The position numbers and the translations under genes were made by a program. Shown in pieces: positions 1-6,838 of a DNA stretch of 8,366 nucleotides. The notes beneath the pieces are model-generated. The model had not been told where the DNA came from. It made no database searches and worked only from the letters and a program-made list of their open reading frames with translations. Positions within the stretch are counted from its first letter, which is position 1; each line of letters begins with the position of its first letter. Origin of the DNA: an uncultured Lachnospiraceae bacterium (GTDB lineage: Bacteria > Bacillota > Clostridia > Lachnospirales > Lachnospiraceae); contig CABSEG010000095.1 of NCBI GenBank assembly GCA_902476645.1, forward strand, positions 1-8,366, read 5' to 3'.

Positions 1-3000
1 AAAAACGCCTTCCCTGCCTCTACCGCGGCTGCAAGCGCAGAAGTATCTTCATAATTTCCGCTAAGATCAAGAATTGCTTCCGCTGCCGTGACTGCTATCT
101 CCAAATGCTGCTTCTGAACGCCGTACTCCAGATTTCCATATGCTGCGATCAGACTGCTTACCGCCTGGTCAAGCTCTATCTGAGAGGCATTTGCATTTTC
201 TCTCACTGTTTTTGCGGATTCAAGAGCCGTTTCTAATGCCGCCCAGCTTTCTGCTGTATACTCCTCTGCGTTCAGGCCTTCCGCCAGCTTGATCATACTA
301 TCAAGGGCTTCCGTAGCCAATTCCGTTCCCGTGGCCGGCATCACTATTTTGGATTCTTCGATCATCGTATCCACGTCTGCCGAGGCAATGGGTTTCAGGG
401 TAAAGCTGTACTCATATGTCTGATCCGCTTGAATCAAATAAGGCTCCAAAGCAGTTGCGCCCCAGGAATTATCTCCTCCTAAGCCCATCTGACGCTGATT
501 CAATCTCAGAGTAACAAAATCATTTTCCTCTAATAAATAAGAATGAAGAGCATTACTCATATCTTCTGCCGTATAGTACAGGGCACTGAATTCAATCGGG
601 GTTTCTGTCTTAGCCATCAGGCCAACGCCTTCATCATTGGTTACACTTACCCAGCGCACGTCCGTTCTATTTCCGGTTTCCTGCGGTTTGATATAATCTA
701 CAAAGAAATCTTCTACCTTCTTCTGATAGATTCCAATGTCATACCCGGATTGTCTGTCTATGTAATTCTCATCTGGGCCTTTTCCATACCAGGTTACGTT
801 TGAAAACTCCTTAGGCAGTTTCAGACTGTTTCCGACTACCGGAATCATAGGAAGATCTTTACCCGGAGTCAATGTACTGGTTACTTTCACATCTCCTGTA
901 CCGTATACTTTGAATTTCTGTACATAAGAAGATTCTGTCAGCGTGGGCAATGTAGACCTTACAACAAATTCTATTATGTTGTCCCCAATCCTGTTCGTCT
1001 CCACATCCACAACCTTCTTATCCTGTCCTGCGTATCTCCAGGTATCCAGCTCGGACGCCGCATAGAATCCCAGATCACTGTCTGTGGGAGCTCTCCAGAA
1101 GTTAGGCTCCGGACCGCTCTCTAACAGTTGCTTGCCTTGATAGGTAAAGCTCTGAATTGTTCCCGTTTCTTTGTTAAAATTCACTTCAAAGTCTTCCCCT
1201 GTCACAATGGCTTCCTGATCACTTTCCGTAACCTGAATCTCACCGATATTCTCTGTCTTCACTGGCTCCACCTCAGGCACATCAAAAGGTACCTGAATCT
1301 GTCCATGGGCAATTTCATGTCCTGCCTTAGCCCATGAGGTATCCTCTTTGAGGGTGATGCTGATGTTGATGAAATATTCCGCTCCTGCCTTTAATTCCGG
1401 CTGCTCAAATGGAATGGTAATGACTTTCTTGCCATATTCTTTAATTTCTGCCGTATCCTCGTCTACCGGCCTGATATCCAATTCTTCCCTGGTAAGGGCA
1501 CCGCTCTGAATCACCTTTCCATCCTCCAACAGTTCCCAGGTTCCATTGTAAGCACTGAGGTTGGTAAACAGGAATTTATTGGAAAGTTGAACCTTGCCTT
1601 CTAAGATTCCGGCATCCTGGATTCCCACATTCTGATAAATATATTTTACCTGCTCAAGCTCTGGCTGCACAGTTCTGTCCGCTGATACCAAACCGTTCGC
1701 ACAGAAATTCTTGTTGTTTGGATTTCCTTCCGGAATATCCTGCCAGTCTCCGCCGAAGCTAAAGTAGGTGTCATCCTCATATGTCTTGCTCTGTGTTTCA
1801 TTGAAGTCCAGCCACAACAGTGTATGATCGTCTGCCTTTCTTCCTTCATCCTTCAATTCGTCATGAGACAGGGCTTTGTCATAAATTCTTACATTGTCAA
1901 TAACGCCCTTAAAAGTATCCGGAACATTGGGATTTTGTGCATCGTAGGAAAGATCAGCACCAATCCCCACCGGATTAGGACCCGAAATGATTCCGTCCTC
2001 GGTCGTAGCAGAGGCAACCTCTTCTCCGTCCAGATACAGCTTCAGGTTTGTTCCGTCATACGTACCTGCAATGTGATGCCAGCTGCCTGCCCAATCTTCA
2101 GGCGTATCGAACTGTGCCGCAACCTTCGTGTAACCTCCGGTACGTTGATCATAAATCGGTGTCCGGATGTAGAATTCCAGCACATCATTTCTTCTGTCTA
2201 CCAGCCTCCTTAGGCCATAGGATTCTGTACATCCCCATTCATCATTTCCTTTGGTAATAATCGGCTGCGTCTTGTTATAATCTTCCGGTGAAATCTGCCC
2301 TGAACCATCATTATCTCTTGTCAGGCTCACACCGTCTGGTTTTACCATAGCCTCCAGGGTAAGGGGCTGACGCCCTGACAGATGCAGAGATTTATCGTTA
2401 TAAACCTGAGCATATCCGTCCATACCATTCCCTTCTTTGCCCTCTACCAGATCCCCCTTCAATATTACTTCTAGTTGGTTTCTGCCCTCTTCTGTCAGGA
2501 TCTTGTTTACCGGAGTCTCTAACTCAATGGTCTGATCTACCCAATCCCAGATAAAGCCGCCCTGTAAATTCGGGTACTTTTCAAACATTTCCCAGTATTC
2601 ATCCAGATTTCCAATGCCATTGCCCATAGCATGTGCATATTCACACTCGAAGGCGGGCTTTGTACCATGCATTCCCCACCATCCCATGGGATTCTTTGTG
2701 CTGTCATCCAGATCCGGATAATCTACACGTCGATACATCCTGGACCATACATCCACTTCATCAATATCTCTCCAGCCTTCGTAGTGTACAAACCGGGTGC
2801 CGTCAAGTTCATCACAGAGATTTCCGAGAATTGCCCATACGTTACCATTATAGCTTTCATTCCCAAGAGACCAGGATAAGATACACGGATGTGTCTTACT
2901 CCTCTCAATGGTGGATGTCATCCTGTCCTTACATGCCTCAATCCACTGGGGATCGCTCTGAGGAATCAGATCGTTTAGCCCATGAGACTCAATATTGGCT

Positions 3001-4436
3001 TCATCAATCATGTACAGACCATACTCATCGCACAGATCATACCAGTCTGCCTGGTTTGGATAGTGAGAATTGCGGACAGCGTTGATATTATACTGTTTCA
3101 TCAGTTTAATATCTTCAATCATGCTCTCCACCGTAATTGCACGTCCCCTGTCTCTATTCGTCTCGTGACGGTTTACTCCTTTGAACATCACAGGAGCACC
3201 ATTCACCAGAATCTGAGATTTATTTGTCCCTTTTCTGACAATTTCCACTTCCCGGAATCCCACATGGGTACCAGCAGTCTCTACGATATTCCCCTGTGCG
3301 TCCTCCAGAACAAATACCAGCTCATAGAGATTGGGATGTTCCTCAGACCATAACTTAGGGGATTTTACGTCCTTTGTAAAGGACACAACCGCCTGAGAAT
3401 AAGAACCATCTTCAGCCTGCTCAAACTTTAGATCGTTCATCTTCTCCTGGAACACTTCGTTTCCTTCCGCATCATACAGAATACTTTTCACCTGGTATCC
3501 CTCTGCGTCTCCTCCGCCATATCCTCTTAAGGTAGCTTCCACGTCCAGCTTCGCGTCTTTATAATCGTTTACCAGATCTACCTGGTATCCAAAATCAAAC
3601 AGGGAAGCCGTCTTATCCTTTGCGAATAAAAATACATCCCTGAAAATGCCACTCAGGCGGATAAAATCCTGGTCTTCCAGATAACTTCCGTCTGACCAGC
3701 GATACACCTGAACGGAAATGGTGTTTTCCTCTCCCGCAGGTTTTAAATACTTACTAATGTCAAATTCATCCGGGGTATAACTGTCTTCCCCATATCCTAC
3801 CTTTTGCCCGTTGATCCAGACATAAAATGCGGACTCTACACCCTGGAATGATACAAAAATTTCCTTTCCATCCCAATCCTCAGGCGTTGTAAATGTCCTT
3901 TTATAGGAACCCACCGGATTATAAATAGTGGGGGCAACACCTCTTGGACTGTTACTTGGCAATCCATAATTTGCTCTGGGATCTTCCACACCTTCCCAGG
4001 GCAGACGCGTATCTGTATATTTGGGAGAATCGTAACCTTCTGTCTGCCAGTTGCTTGGAACTTCAATTTCGTCCCAGTCGCTTACGTCATAGCCCTCTTG
4101 AAAAAATTCCGTATTTCTGTTCACCGGAGAATCTGCAATCTGAAACTTCCACATACCGTTCAAAGACTGATAGTATGGAGAGGACTCTTTGTCCTTTCTG
4201 AGAACGTAATTTTTCACACTCTCAATATTGTCAAATCCGGTAAAGCTAGTGTGGGCATCTGATCTGTTTACCTCGAAGACACCATTCTGATCAAACCACT
4301 CTTCCCCCTTAAATTGGTCGATGTAGTCGATCTCTCCTCCTGCTCTAACATCGGCTGCAAGTCCGGCTACGGGAACGCCCGTTGCTGTTACGGTAATTGC
4401 CAATGCCATTGCAATCCATTTTCTTTGTCTGTTCAT
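1..4436 (-). CDS. lacZ: Secreted GH2 beta-galactosidase (LacZ type) with LamG domain inserted in the catalytic barrel and C-terminal FIVAR repeats; 3' end cut by window edge
   Basis: Predicted exported enzyme that hydrolyses terminal beta-galactosides. One uninterrupted minus-strand frame gives 1478 codons and runs off the left edge. It starts at ATG 4436 behind an AAGGAGG site. Residues 1 to about 28-32 form a signal peptide (MNRQRK, hydrophobic core, Ala-rich cleavage area). Then come the GH2 sugar-binding domain (about 70-260, with RWSDGSYLEDQD; D249), an Ig-like domain (about 265-390) and the TIM barrel (about 395-930). The barrel has FKGVNRHE, the acid/base E527 in SLGNES, the nucleophile E599 in CEYAHAMGN, and WDWVDQ (630-635). 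The LamG-like insert is at about 640-880, followed by barrel residues F911 and N914 in NFCANG. Beta-galactosidase domain 4 is at about 934-1033. Domain 5 is at about 1064-1350 with QMGLGGDNSW (W1325, matching LacZ W999). One FIVAR repeat is at 1366-1437 and a second is starting. The LacZ active-site set appears complete. FIVAR repeats suggest a surface or extracellular location; a cell-wall anchor, if any, lies outside the window. The symbol reflects family resemblance only. Confidence 0.95.
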   Translation of the reverse strand, partial: MNRQRKWIAMALAITVTATGVPVAGLAADVRAGGEIDYIDQFKGEEWFDQNGVFEVNRSDAHTSFTGFDNIESVKNYVLRKDKESSPYYQSLNGMWKFQIADSPVNRNTEFFQEGYDVSDWDEIEVPSNWQTEGYDSPKYTDTRLPWEGVEDPRANYGLPSNSPRGVAPTIYNPVGSYKRTFTTPEDWDGKEIFVSFQGVESAFYVWINGQKVGYGEDSYTPDEFDISKYLKPAGEENTISVQVYRWSDGSYLEDQDFIRLSGIFRDVFLFAKDKTASLFDFGYQVDLVNDYKDAKLDVEATLRGYGGGDAEGYQVKSILYDAEGNEVFQEKMNDLKFEQAEDGSYSQAVVSFTKDVKSPKLWSEEHPNLYELVFVLEDAQGNIVETAGTHVGFREVEIVRKGTNKSQILVNGAPVMFKGVNRHETNRDRGRAITVESMIEDIKLMKQYNINAVRNSHYPNQADWYDLCDEYGLYMIDEANIESHGLNDLIPQSDPQWIEACKDRMTSTIERSKTHPCILSWSLGNESYNGNVWAILGNLCDELDGTRFVHYEGWRDIDEVDVWSRMYRRVDYPDLDDSTKNPMGWWGMHGTKPAFECEYAHAMGNGIGNLDEYWEMFEKYPNLQGGFIWDWVDQTIELETPVNKILTEEGRNQLEVILKGDLVEGKEGNGMDGYAQVYNDKSLHLSGRQPLTLEAMVKPDGVSLTRDNDGSGQISPEDYNKTQPIITKGNDEWGCTESYGLRRLVDRRNDVLEFYIRTPIYDQRTGGYTKVAAQFDTPEDWAGSWHHIAGTYDGTNLKLYLDGEEVASATTEDGIISGPNPVGIGADLSYDAQNPNVPDTFKGVIDNVRIYDKALSHDELKDEGRKADDHTLLWLDFNETQSKTYEDDTYFSFGGDWQDIPEGNPNNKNFCANGLVSADRTVQPELEQVKYIYQNVGIQDAGILEGKVQLSNKFLFTNLSAYNGTWELLEDGKVIQSGALTREELDIRPVDEDTAEIKEYGKKVITIPFEQPELKAGAEYFINISITLKEDTSWAKAGHEIAHGQIQVPFDVPEVEPVKTENIGEIQVTESDQEAIVTGEDFEVNFNKETGTIQSFTYQGKQLLESGPEPNFWRAPTDSDLGFYAASELDTWRYAGQDKKVVDVETNRIGDNIIEFVVRSTLPTLTESSYVQKFKVYGTGDVKVTSTLTPGKDLPMIPVVGNSLKLPKEFSNVTWYGKGPDENYIDRQSGYDIGIYQKKVEDFFVDYIKPQETGNRTDVRWVSVTNDEGVGLMAKTETPIEFSALYYTAEDMSNALHSYLLEENDFVTLRLNQRQMGLGGDNSWGATALEPYLIQADQTYEYSFTLKPIASADVDTMIEESKIVMPATGTELATEALDSMIKLAEGLNAEEYTAESWAALETALESAKTVRENANASQIELDQAVSSLIAAYGNLEYGVQKQHLEIAVTAAEAILDLSGNYEDTSALAAAVEAGKAF

Positions 4437-4443
4437 CCTTTTC

Positions 4444-4450
4444 CCTCCTT
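4444..4450 (-). promoter_or_regulatory. Ribosome binding site of the beta-galactosidase gene
   Basis: On the minus strand AAGGAGG lies 7 bases before ATG 4436. It is a near-perfect Shine-Dalgarno sequence and fixes the start just ahead of the signal peptide. Confidence 0.9.
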
Positions 4451-4508
4451 CTTTTTCACATAAAGAAGTTTTCAAAATACCAGCACCTGTTTTTCCTGGT
4501 CACAGTAT

Positions 4509-4550
4509 AACCTGACATGCTTTGGTTCTCCCGGCCAAGCATATCAGGTT
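4509..4550 (-). promoter_or_regulatory. Large imperfect inverted repeat in the beta-galactosidase leader
   Basis: Plus-strand AACCTGACATGCTTTGG (4509-4525) pairs with CCAAGCATATCAGGTT (4535-4550) around a 9-base loop, with one mismatch and one bulged base. No U-run follows on either strand, so it does not look like an intrinsic terminator. It sits about 75-115 bases before the beta-galactosidase start and, if the promoter at 4649-4677 is used, inside the mRNA leader. It could be an RNA stem that affects translation or stability, or a DNA operator for a dimeric repressor. The inverted repeat is seen directly; the role is inference. Confidence 0.6.
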
Positions 4551-4572
4551 CTCTGCTTCATAAACAAGTCTG

Positions 4573-4591
4573 TTTTATTTTGAAAATAAAA
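4573..4591. repeat. AT-only palindrome, 9-bp arms
   Basis: TTTTATTTT (4573-4581) and AAAATAAAA (4583-4591) form a perfect inverted repeat around a single G. It lies in the predicted leader of the beta-galactosidase mRNA. The local sequence is so AT-rich that chance is a fair explanation. No function is assigned. Confidence 0.4.
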
Positions 4592-4648
4592 TAATAATGT
4601 TTTATAGATTTCACACCCCTGTATGCGCAAAATCCATTAACACTATAG

Positions 4649-4677
4649 ATTATACAATATTTACCATATTTAGTAAA
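4649..4677 (-). promoter_or_regulatory. Sigma-A promoter for the beta-galactosidase gene
   Basis: On the minus strand the -35 is TTTACT (4677-4672, four of six consensus bases), the spacer is exactly 17 bases, and the -10 is a perfect TATAAT (4654-4649). Transcription would begin near 4642, giving a leader of about 200 bases before ATG 4436. This is the best minus-strand promoter I find in the intergenic region, and no other downstream gene could use it. The start site is predicted, not shown. Confidence 0.7.
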
Positions 4678-4685
4678 CGGTTTCG
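4672..4685 (-). promoter_or_regulatory. LacI-family / cre-like operator overlapping the -35 box
   Basis: Minus strand CGAAACCGTTTACT matches the cre pattern TGWNANCGNTNWCA at every fixed position except the two outermost bases. It is pseudo-palindromic around a central CG, as is typical of LacI/GalR-family operators. It covers the -35 hexamer of the TATAAT promoter, a position suited to repression. The binder could be CcpA (carbon catabolite repression) or a sugar-specific LacI-type repressor encoded elsewhere. No such regulator is in this window. Confidence 0.55.
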
Positions 4686-4867
4686 CTATTTTATTTATTT
4701 TTTTGTTAGTATTTATCATTTTTATAAAATATTTTTATCTATTTTTCACATATTTTACGCGCAGCAAACACATATTTATCATCATTTTGCTTTTTTGCTT
4801 TATCACACTACCATTGTATAAATAGGCAGCAAGAAATCAAGATAGCTCTGCATGAAGAACACAGCAA
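4686..4867. other. AT-rich intergenic stretch without a recognisable gene
   Basis: This DNA lies between the terminator of the upstream operon and the beta-galactosidase promoter. It is very AT-rich with long T and A runs. A plus-strand frame at 4597-4821 encodes only low-complexity Phe/Tyr/Ile/His-rich sequence with no convincing start signal, and I reject it. Two TCACA pentamers (4746-4750, 4803-4807) occur here. Nothing else recognisable is seen. Confidence 0.6.
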
Positions 4868-4905
4868 AACATAAAAACTGCCAGCAGTCCTCACCTGCCG
4901 GCAGT
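4868..4905 (-). terminator. Intrinsic terminator after the Crp/Fnr gene
   Basis: The minus strand reads ACTGCCGGCAG, a 7-base loop, CTGCTGGCAGT, then TTTTATGTTTTG. The stem is 11 bp with one mismatch, GC-rich, and followed by a U-rich tail on the minus strand only. It begins about 50 bases after the Crp/Fnr stop codon, so it should end the xdh-GNAT-CxCxxC-Crp/Fnr transcript and insulate the beta-galactosidase promoter from it. Confidence 0.85.
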
Positions 4906-4954
4906 AAAAGTTTTCATATTCCCTTTGAGCCAAGACGCCTTACAGGCTCCTTTC

Positions 4955-5614
4955 TTAAGAATCCTGCAACTGTTCCAGCTTTTTTTGATCCGTAATCTCC
5001 ACAGTTCCCCGCGTAAGTTTAACCATCCCCTCACTCTGGAAATATCGAAGCATCCTGGTAATCACTTCTCTGGCTGTGCCCATGTGATTCCCGATTTTTT
5101 CGTGGGTGATCTTAAGACAATTGGTCCCTTCCACTGCCATTTCTTCTATCAAAAAGGCAGACAGACGTTTGTCTACACTCTTCCACATAATCTGCTCCAA
5201 AAGCCACATCACTTCAGAAAAGCGCTCTGCCATGACCTGATTTGTATAATTGGCAATCCGCGCAGACTCTTCCATTAAGGTTTTATAAAGCTTTGGCGGC
5301 AAGATCCATAATTCTGTATCCTTTTCCGCCTCAATAGAAACCTCAAACTGAATACTCTGCATCATACAGGAAGCGGATAATAAGCAGAGATCTCTCTCAA
5401 ACAGCCGATATATGGTAATCTCCCTGCCTTCCTCTGAGAGCAAAAAGGCCCGAAGCTGTCCGGAACAAACTAACAGCAATCCCAGACAGTCTGAAGAACC
5501 GCCGTGAAGAAGCGTCCCTTTTGCAATGTTGCGCCGAAAAGCTCCCTGCTTGATTTTCTCCTGCTGTTCCTTTGTTAAATCCTTCCAAAACGGAAAATAC
5601 TCTGCAAAGTCCAC
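4955..5614 (-). CDS. Crp/Fnr-family transcriptional regulator
   Basis: A 219-residue cytoplasmic DNA-binding regulator, the usual length for the family. The N-terminal half (about 10-110) is a cupin-like effector domain (LLLVCSGQLRAFLLSEEGRE, then LFERDLCLLSASCMM). A dimerisation helix covers about 112-140. The C-terminal winged helix (about 148-210) has KITHEKIGNHMGTAREVITR, with the recognition helix near 180-189. The conserved cAMP-contact pattern of true Crp is absent. There is no N-terminal Fnr cysteine cluster, but C43, C50, C77 and C83 lie in the effector domain, so the ligand is unknown and thiol, haem or metal sensing is possible. The start is GTG at 5614, chosen because AGGAGGT lies 6 bases upstream and the protein begins at the normal family position. 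It follows the CxCxxC gene by 48 bases and is the last gene of the probable operon. Family is secure, target and signal are not. Confidence 0.93.
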   Translation of the reverse strand: MDFAEYFPFWKDLTKEQQEKIKQGAFRRNIAKGTLLHGGSSDCLGLLLVCSGQLRAFLLSEEGREITIYRLFERDLCLLSASCMMQSIQFEVSIEAEKDTELWILPPKLYKTLMEESARIANYTNQVMAERFSEVMWLLEQIMWKSVDKRLSAFLIEEMAVEGTNCLKITHEKIGNHMGTAREVITRMLRYFQSEGMVKLTRGTVEITDQKKLEQLQDS

Positions 5615-5620
5615 CTTGTT

Positions 5621-5627
5621 ACCTCCT
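5621..5627 (-). promoter_or_regulatory. Ribosome binding site supporting a GTG start
   Basis: Minus strand AGGAGGT lies 6 bases before GTG 5614. The strong site decides in favour of the GTG start of the Crp/Fnr gene over any internal ATG. Confidence 0.85.
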
Positions 5628-5662
5628 GCTCTCGGGCTATCGTCCCTTGGCTTTTACAATTT

Positions 5663-6022
5663 TTACTTCAGAAGCTCGTCTTTCTTTTCCAGAATGGCTG
5701 CCACCGCTTTACAAGCCGGACAGTCACAGTATTTAGCTCCCGCGTCCTTAATTTCCTGCGCATGCGCCACAATCCCTTTGGCCACGTCTTCTCCAAAATA
5801 CTTGGCGCCTGCATCTGAACCTGCAAAACCGATTAGATTGTCAATGGGCATAATATCCGCTTCCAACTCTCTGATATAGATTTTCGTCTGCTCAGCCTCT
5901 TTTTCCGTTCCCACTGCTTCCAGCCAAGCCTGCGCCGCAGTTTTCGTCTCCTCGCTACAAGTTGCAGCATGAATCAGTTCCTCTGTCTTTTTCACTACAT
6001 AATCCAAAGTTTCTTTCTTCAT
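5663..6022 (-). CDS. Small CxCxxC protein of the clostridial family commonly labelled 'molecular chaperone Hsp90'
   Basis: A 119-residue protein of unknown function. From memory, close relatives in Lachnospiraceae and other clostridia carry the name 'molecular chaperone Hsp90', but I see no GHKL ATPase motif and it is far too short for HtpG, so the name should not be read as function. The sequence is mainly helical and charged, with no signal peptide or membrane segment. Conserved-looking blocks are AAQAWLEA (29-36), ELEADIMPIDNLIGFAGS (52-69) and AKYCDCPACKAVAAILEKK (96-114). C99, C101 and C104 form CDCPAC, which with C22 could bind zinc or an Fe-S cluster or act as a redox thiol; this is inference. 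ATG 6022 has GAGAGG 8 bases upstream (6031-6036). It follows the GNAT gene by 45 bases and precedes the Crp/Fnr gene by 48, consistent with one transcript. Confidence 0.85.
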   Translation of the reverse strand: MKKETLDYVVKKTEELIHAATCSEETKTAAQAWLEAVGTEKEAEQTKIYIRELEADIMPIDNLIGFAGSDAGAKYFGEDVAKGIVAHAQEIKDAGAKYCDCPACKAVAAILEKKDELLK

Positions 6023-6067
6023 AAATCATACCTCTCTTTCTAAAATTGGAAGCCTCTCTTCCTCTTT

Positions 6068-6838
6068 CTATTTCCGTATTTCGTATGCAGGATATGCGTG
6101 GTCATATTGATACCCCAGTTTTTTCGCTAACCTGGCGGACCCAAGGTTATGAGCATCCCATTCAGGATACCACCCCTGTTCAAGACAGTCCAGAATCAAC
6201 TTTGCGCCACAGATATGGGCAAGCCCCCTCCTTCTGTATTCTTCCTTTGTATCCACCTGAATTTCAATTGCTCCGGGATAACCGGAATAGGAGGACGCCC
6301 CGGAAACAGGCGCTCCATCCGTTTGGATGACAACCCCTATTCCATACGCTTGATACTGTTCATAATTATCATATTGGGAAACCCAGTCACTACACCAGGA
6401 AAGAGTCCGGCAACGCCAAAACAGGCTCTCATCTATCCTTTTTAACTCGTAACCCTCCGGCAGAGTACTCACAACCCTTTGAAGCGCAGGCTTATCGAAA
6501 GAGCCCGGACTCTTATTCATAGCATACCGGACAATCCGTTTGGCTCTTTCCCCGTAGCATTTCTCTATGGCTTCTTCCCACTCTTTGCTTTGGGGAACCA
6601 GTATCATAAACTCCCCATCCTCATCCGTTCTGTAGGTAACAAGTTCTTCCTTGGGTTGTCCAGCCAGAAAATGGAAATCTCCCAGTATTACCATAGCAGA
6701 GTCGCATCCTTCTTTGTCATTCACGTATAAACGTCCCATAATACCCATCAAACAGGAACGGATCATTACATTTTTCCATCCGGCAAACAGACAGGCGACT
6801 CTTTCCCGTTGCTGTGACTCGTATACCATGTCACACAT
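6068..6838 (-). CDS. GNAT family N-acetyltransferase
   Basis: A cytoplasmic acyl-CoA-dependent acetyltransferase of about 256 residues; the substrate is unknown. The C-terminal third carries the GNAT fold: a beta-strand with AIEIQVDTKEEY, the acetyl-CoA pyrophosphate loop RRRGLA (about 202-207), a following helix, and the late NLGSARLAKKLGYQ motif (about 230-243). The long N-terminal part (MGRLYVND, ILGDFHFLAG) resembles the two-domain GNAT_acetyltran group (Pfam PF12746). I chose ATG 6838 because AAGGAA (6849-6854) lies 10 bases upstream and the frame before it reads the coding sequence of the preceding gene. A longer frame reaches 6985 but its extra N-terminal residues look like an out-of-frame shadow. 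The alternative ATG 6829 is less well placed. It overlaps the upstream stop codon by 8 bases, suggesting translational coupling. Confidence 0.88.
   Translation of the reverse strand: MCDMVYESQQRERVACLFAGWKNVMIRSCLMGIMGRLYVNDKEGCDSAMVILGDFHFLAGQPKEELVTYRTDEDGEFMILVPQSKEWEEAIEKCYGERAKRIVRYAMNKSPGSFDKPALQRVVSTLPEGYELKRIDESLFWRCRTLSWCSDWVSQYDNYEQYQAYGIGVVIQTDGAPVSGASSYSGYPGAIEIQVDTKEEYRRRGLAHICGAKLILDCLEQGWYPEWDAHNLGSARLAKKLGYQYDHAYPAYEIRK

Noticed and set aside
1824..2213. Plus-strand 129-codon frame and many similar frames opposite the beta-galactosidase gene
   Set aside because: These lie antisense to a continuous, motif-rich GH2 coding frame, show no recognisable domains, and have unnatural composition.
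4479..4500. Short inverted repeat ACCAG/CTGGT with a 12-base loop just upstream of the beta-galactosidase ribosome binding site
   Set aside because: A five-bp stem with a large loop is expected by chance. I see no supporting feature.
4551..4581. Second minus-strand promoter (TTGTTT, 18-base spacer, TATGCT) partly inside the leader inverted repeat
   Set aside because: Only three of six -35 and four of six -10 bases match. The promoter at 4649-4677 is much stronger.
4597..4821. Plus-strand open frame of 74 codons in the AT-rich intergenic region
   Set aside because: The protein is low-complexity and rich in Phe, Tyr, Ile and His as expected from AT-rich DNA. It has no good ribosome binding site and overlaps the promoter and leader of the beta-galactosidase gene.
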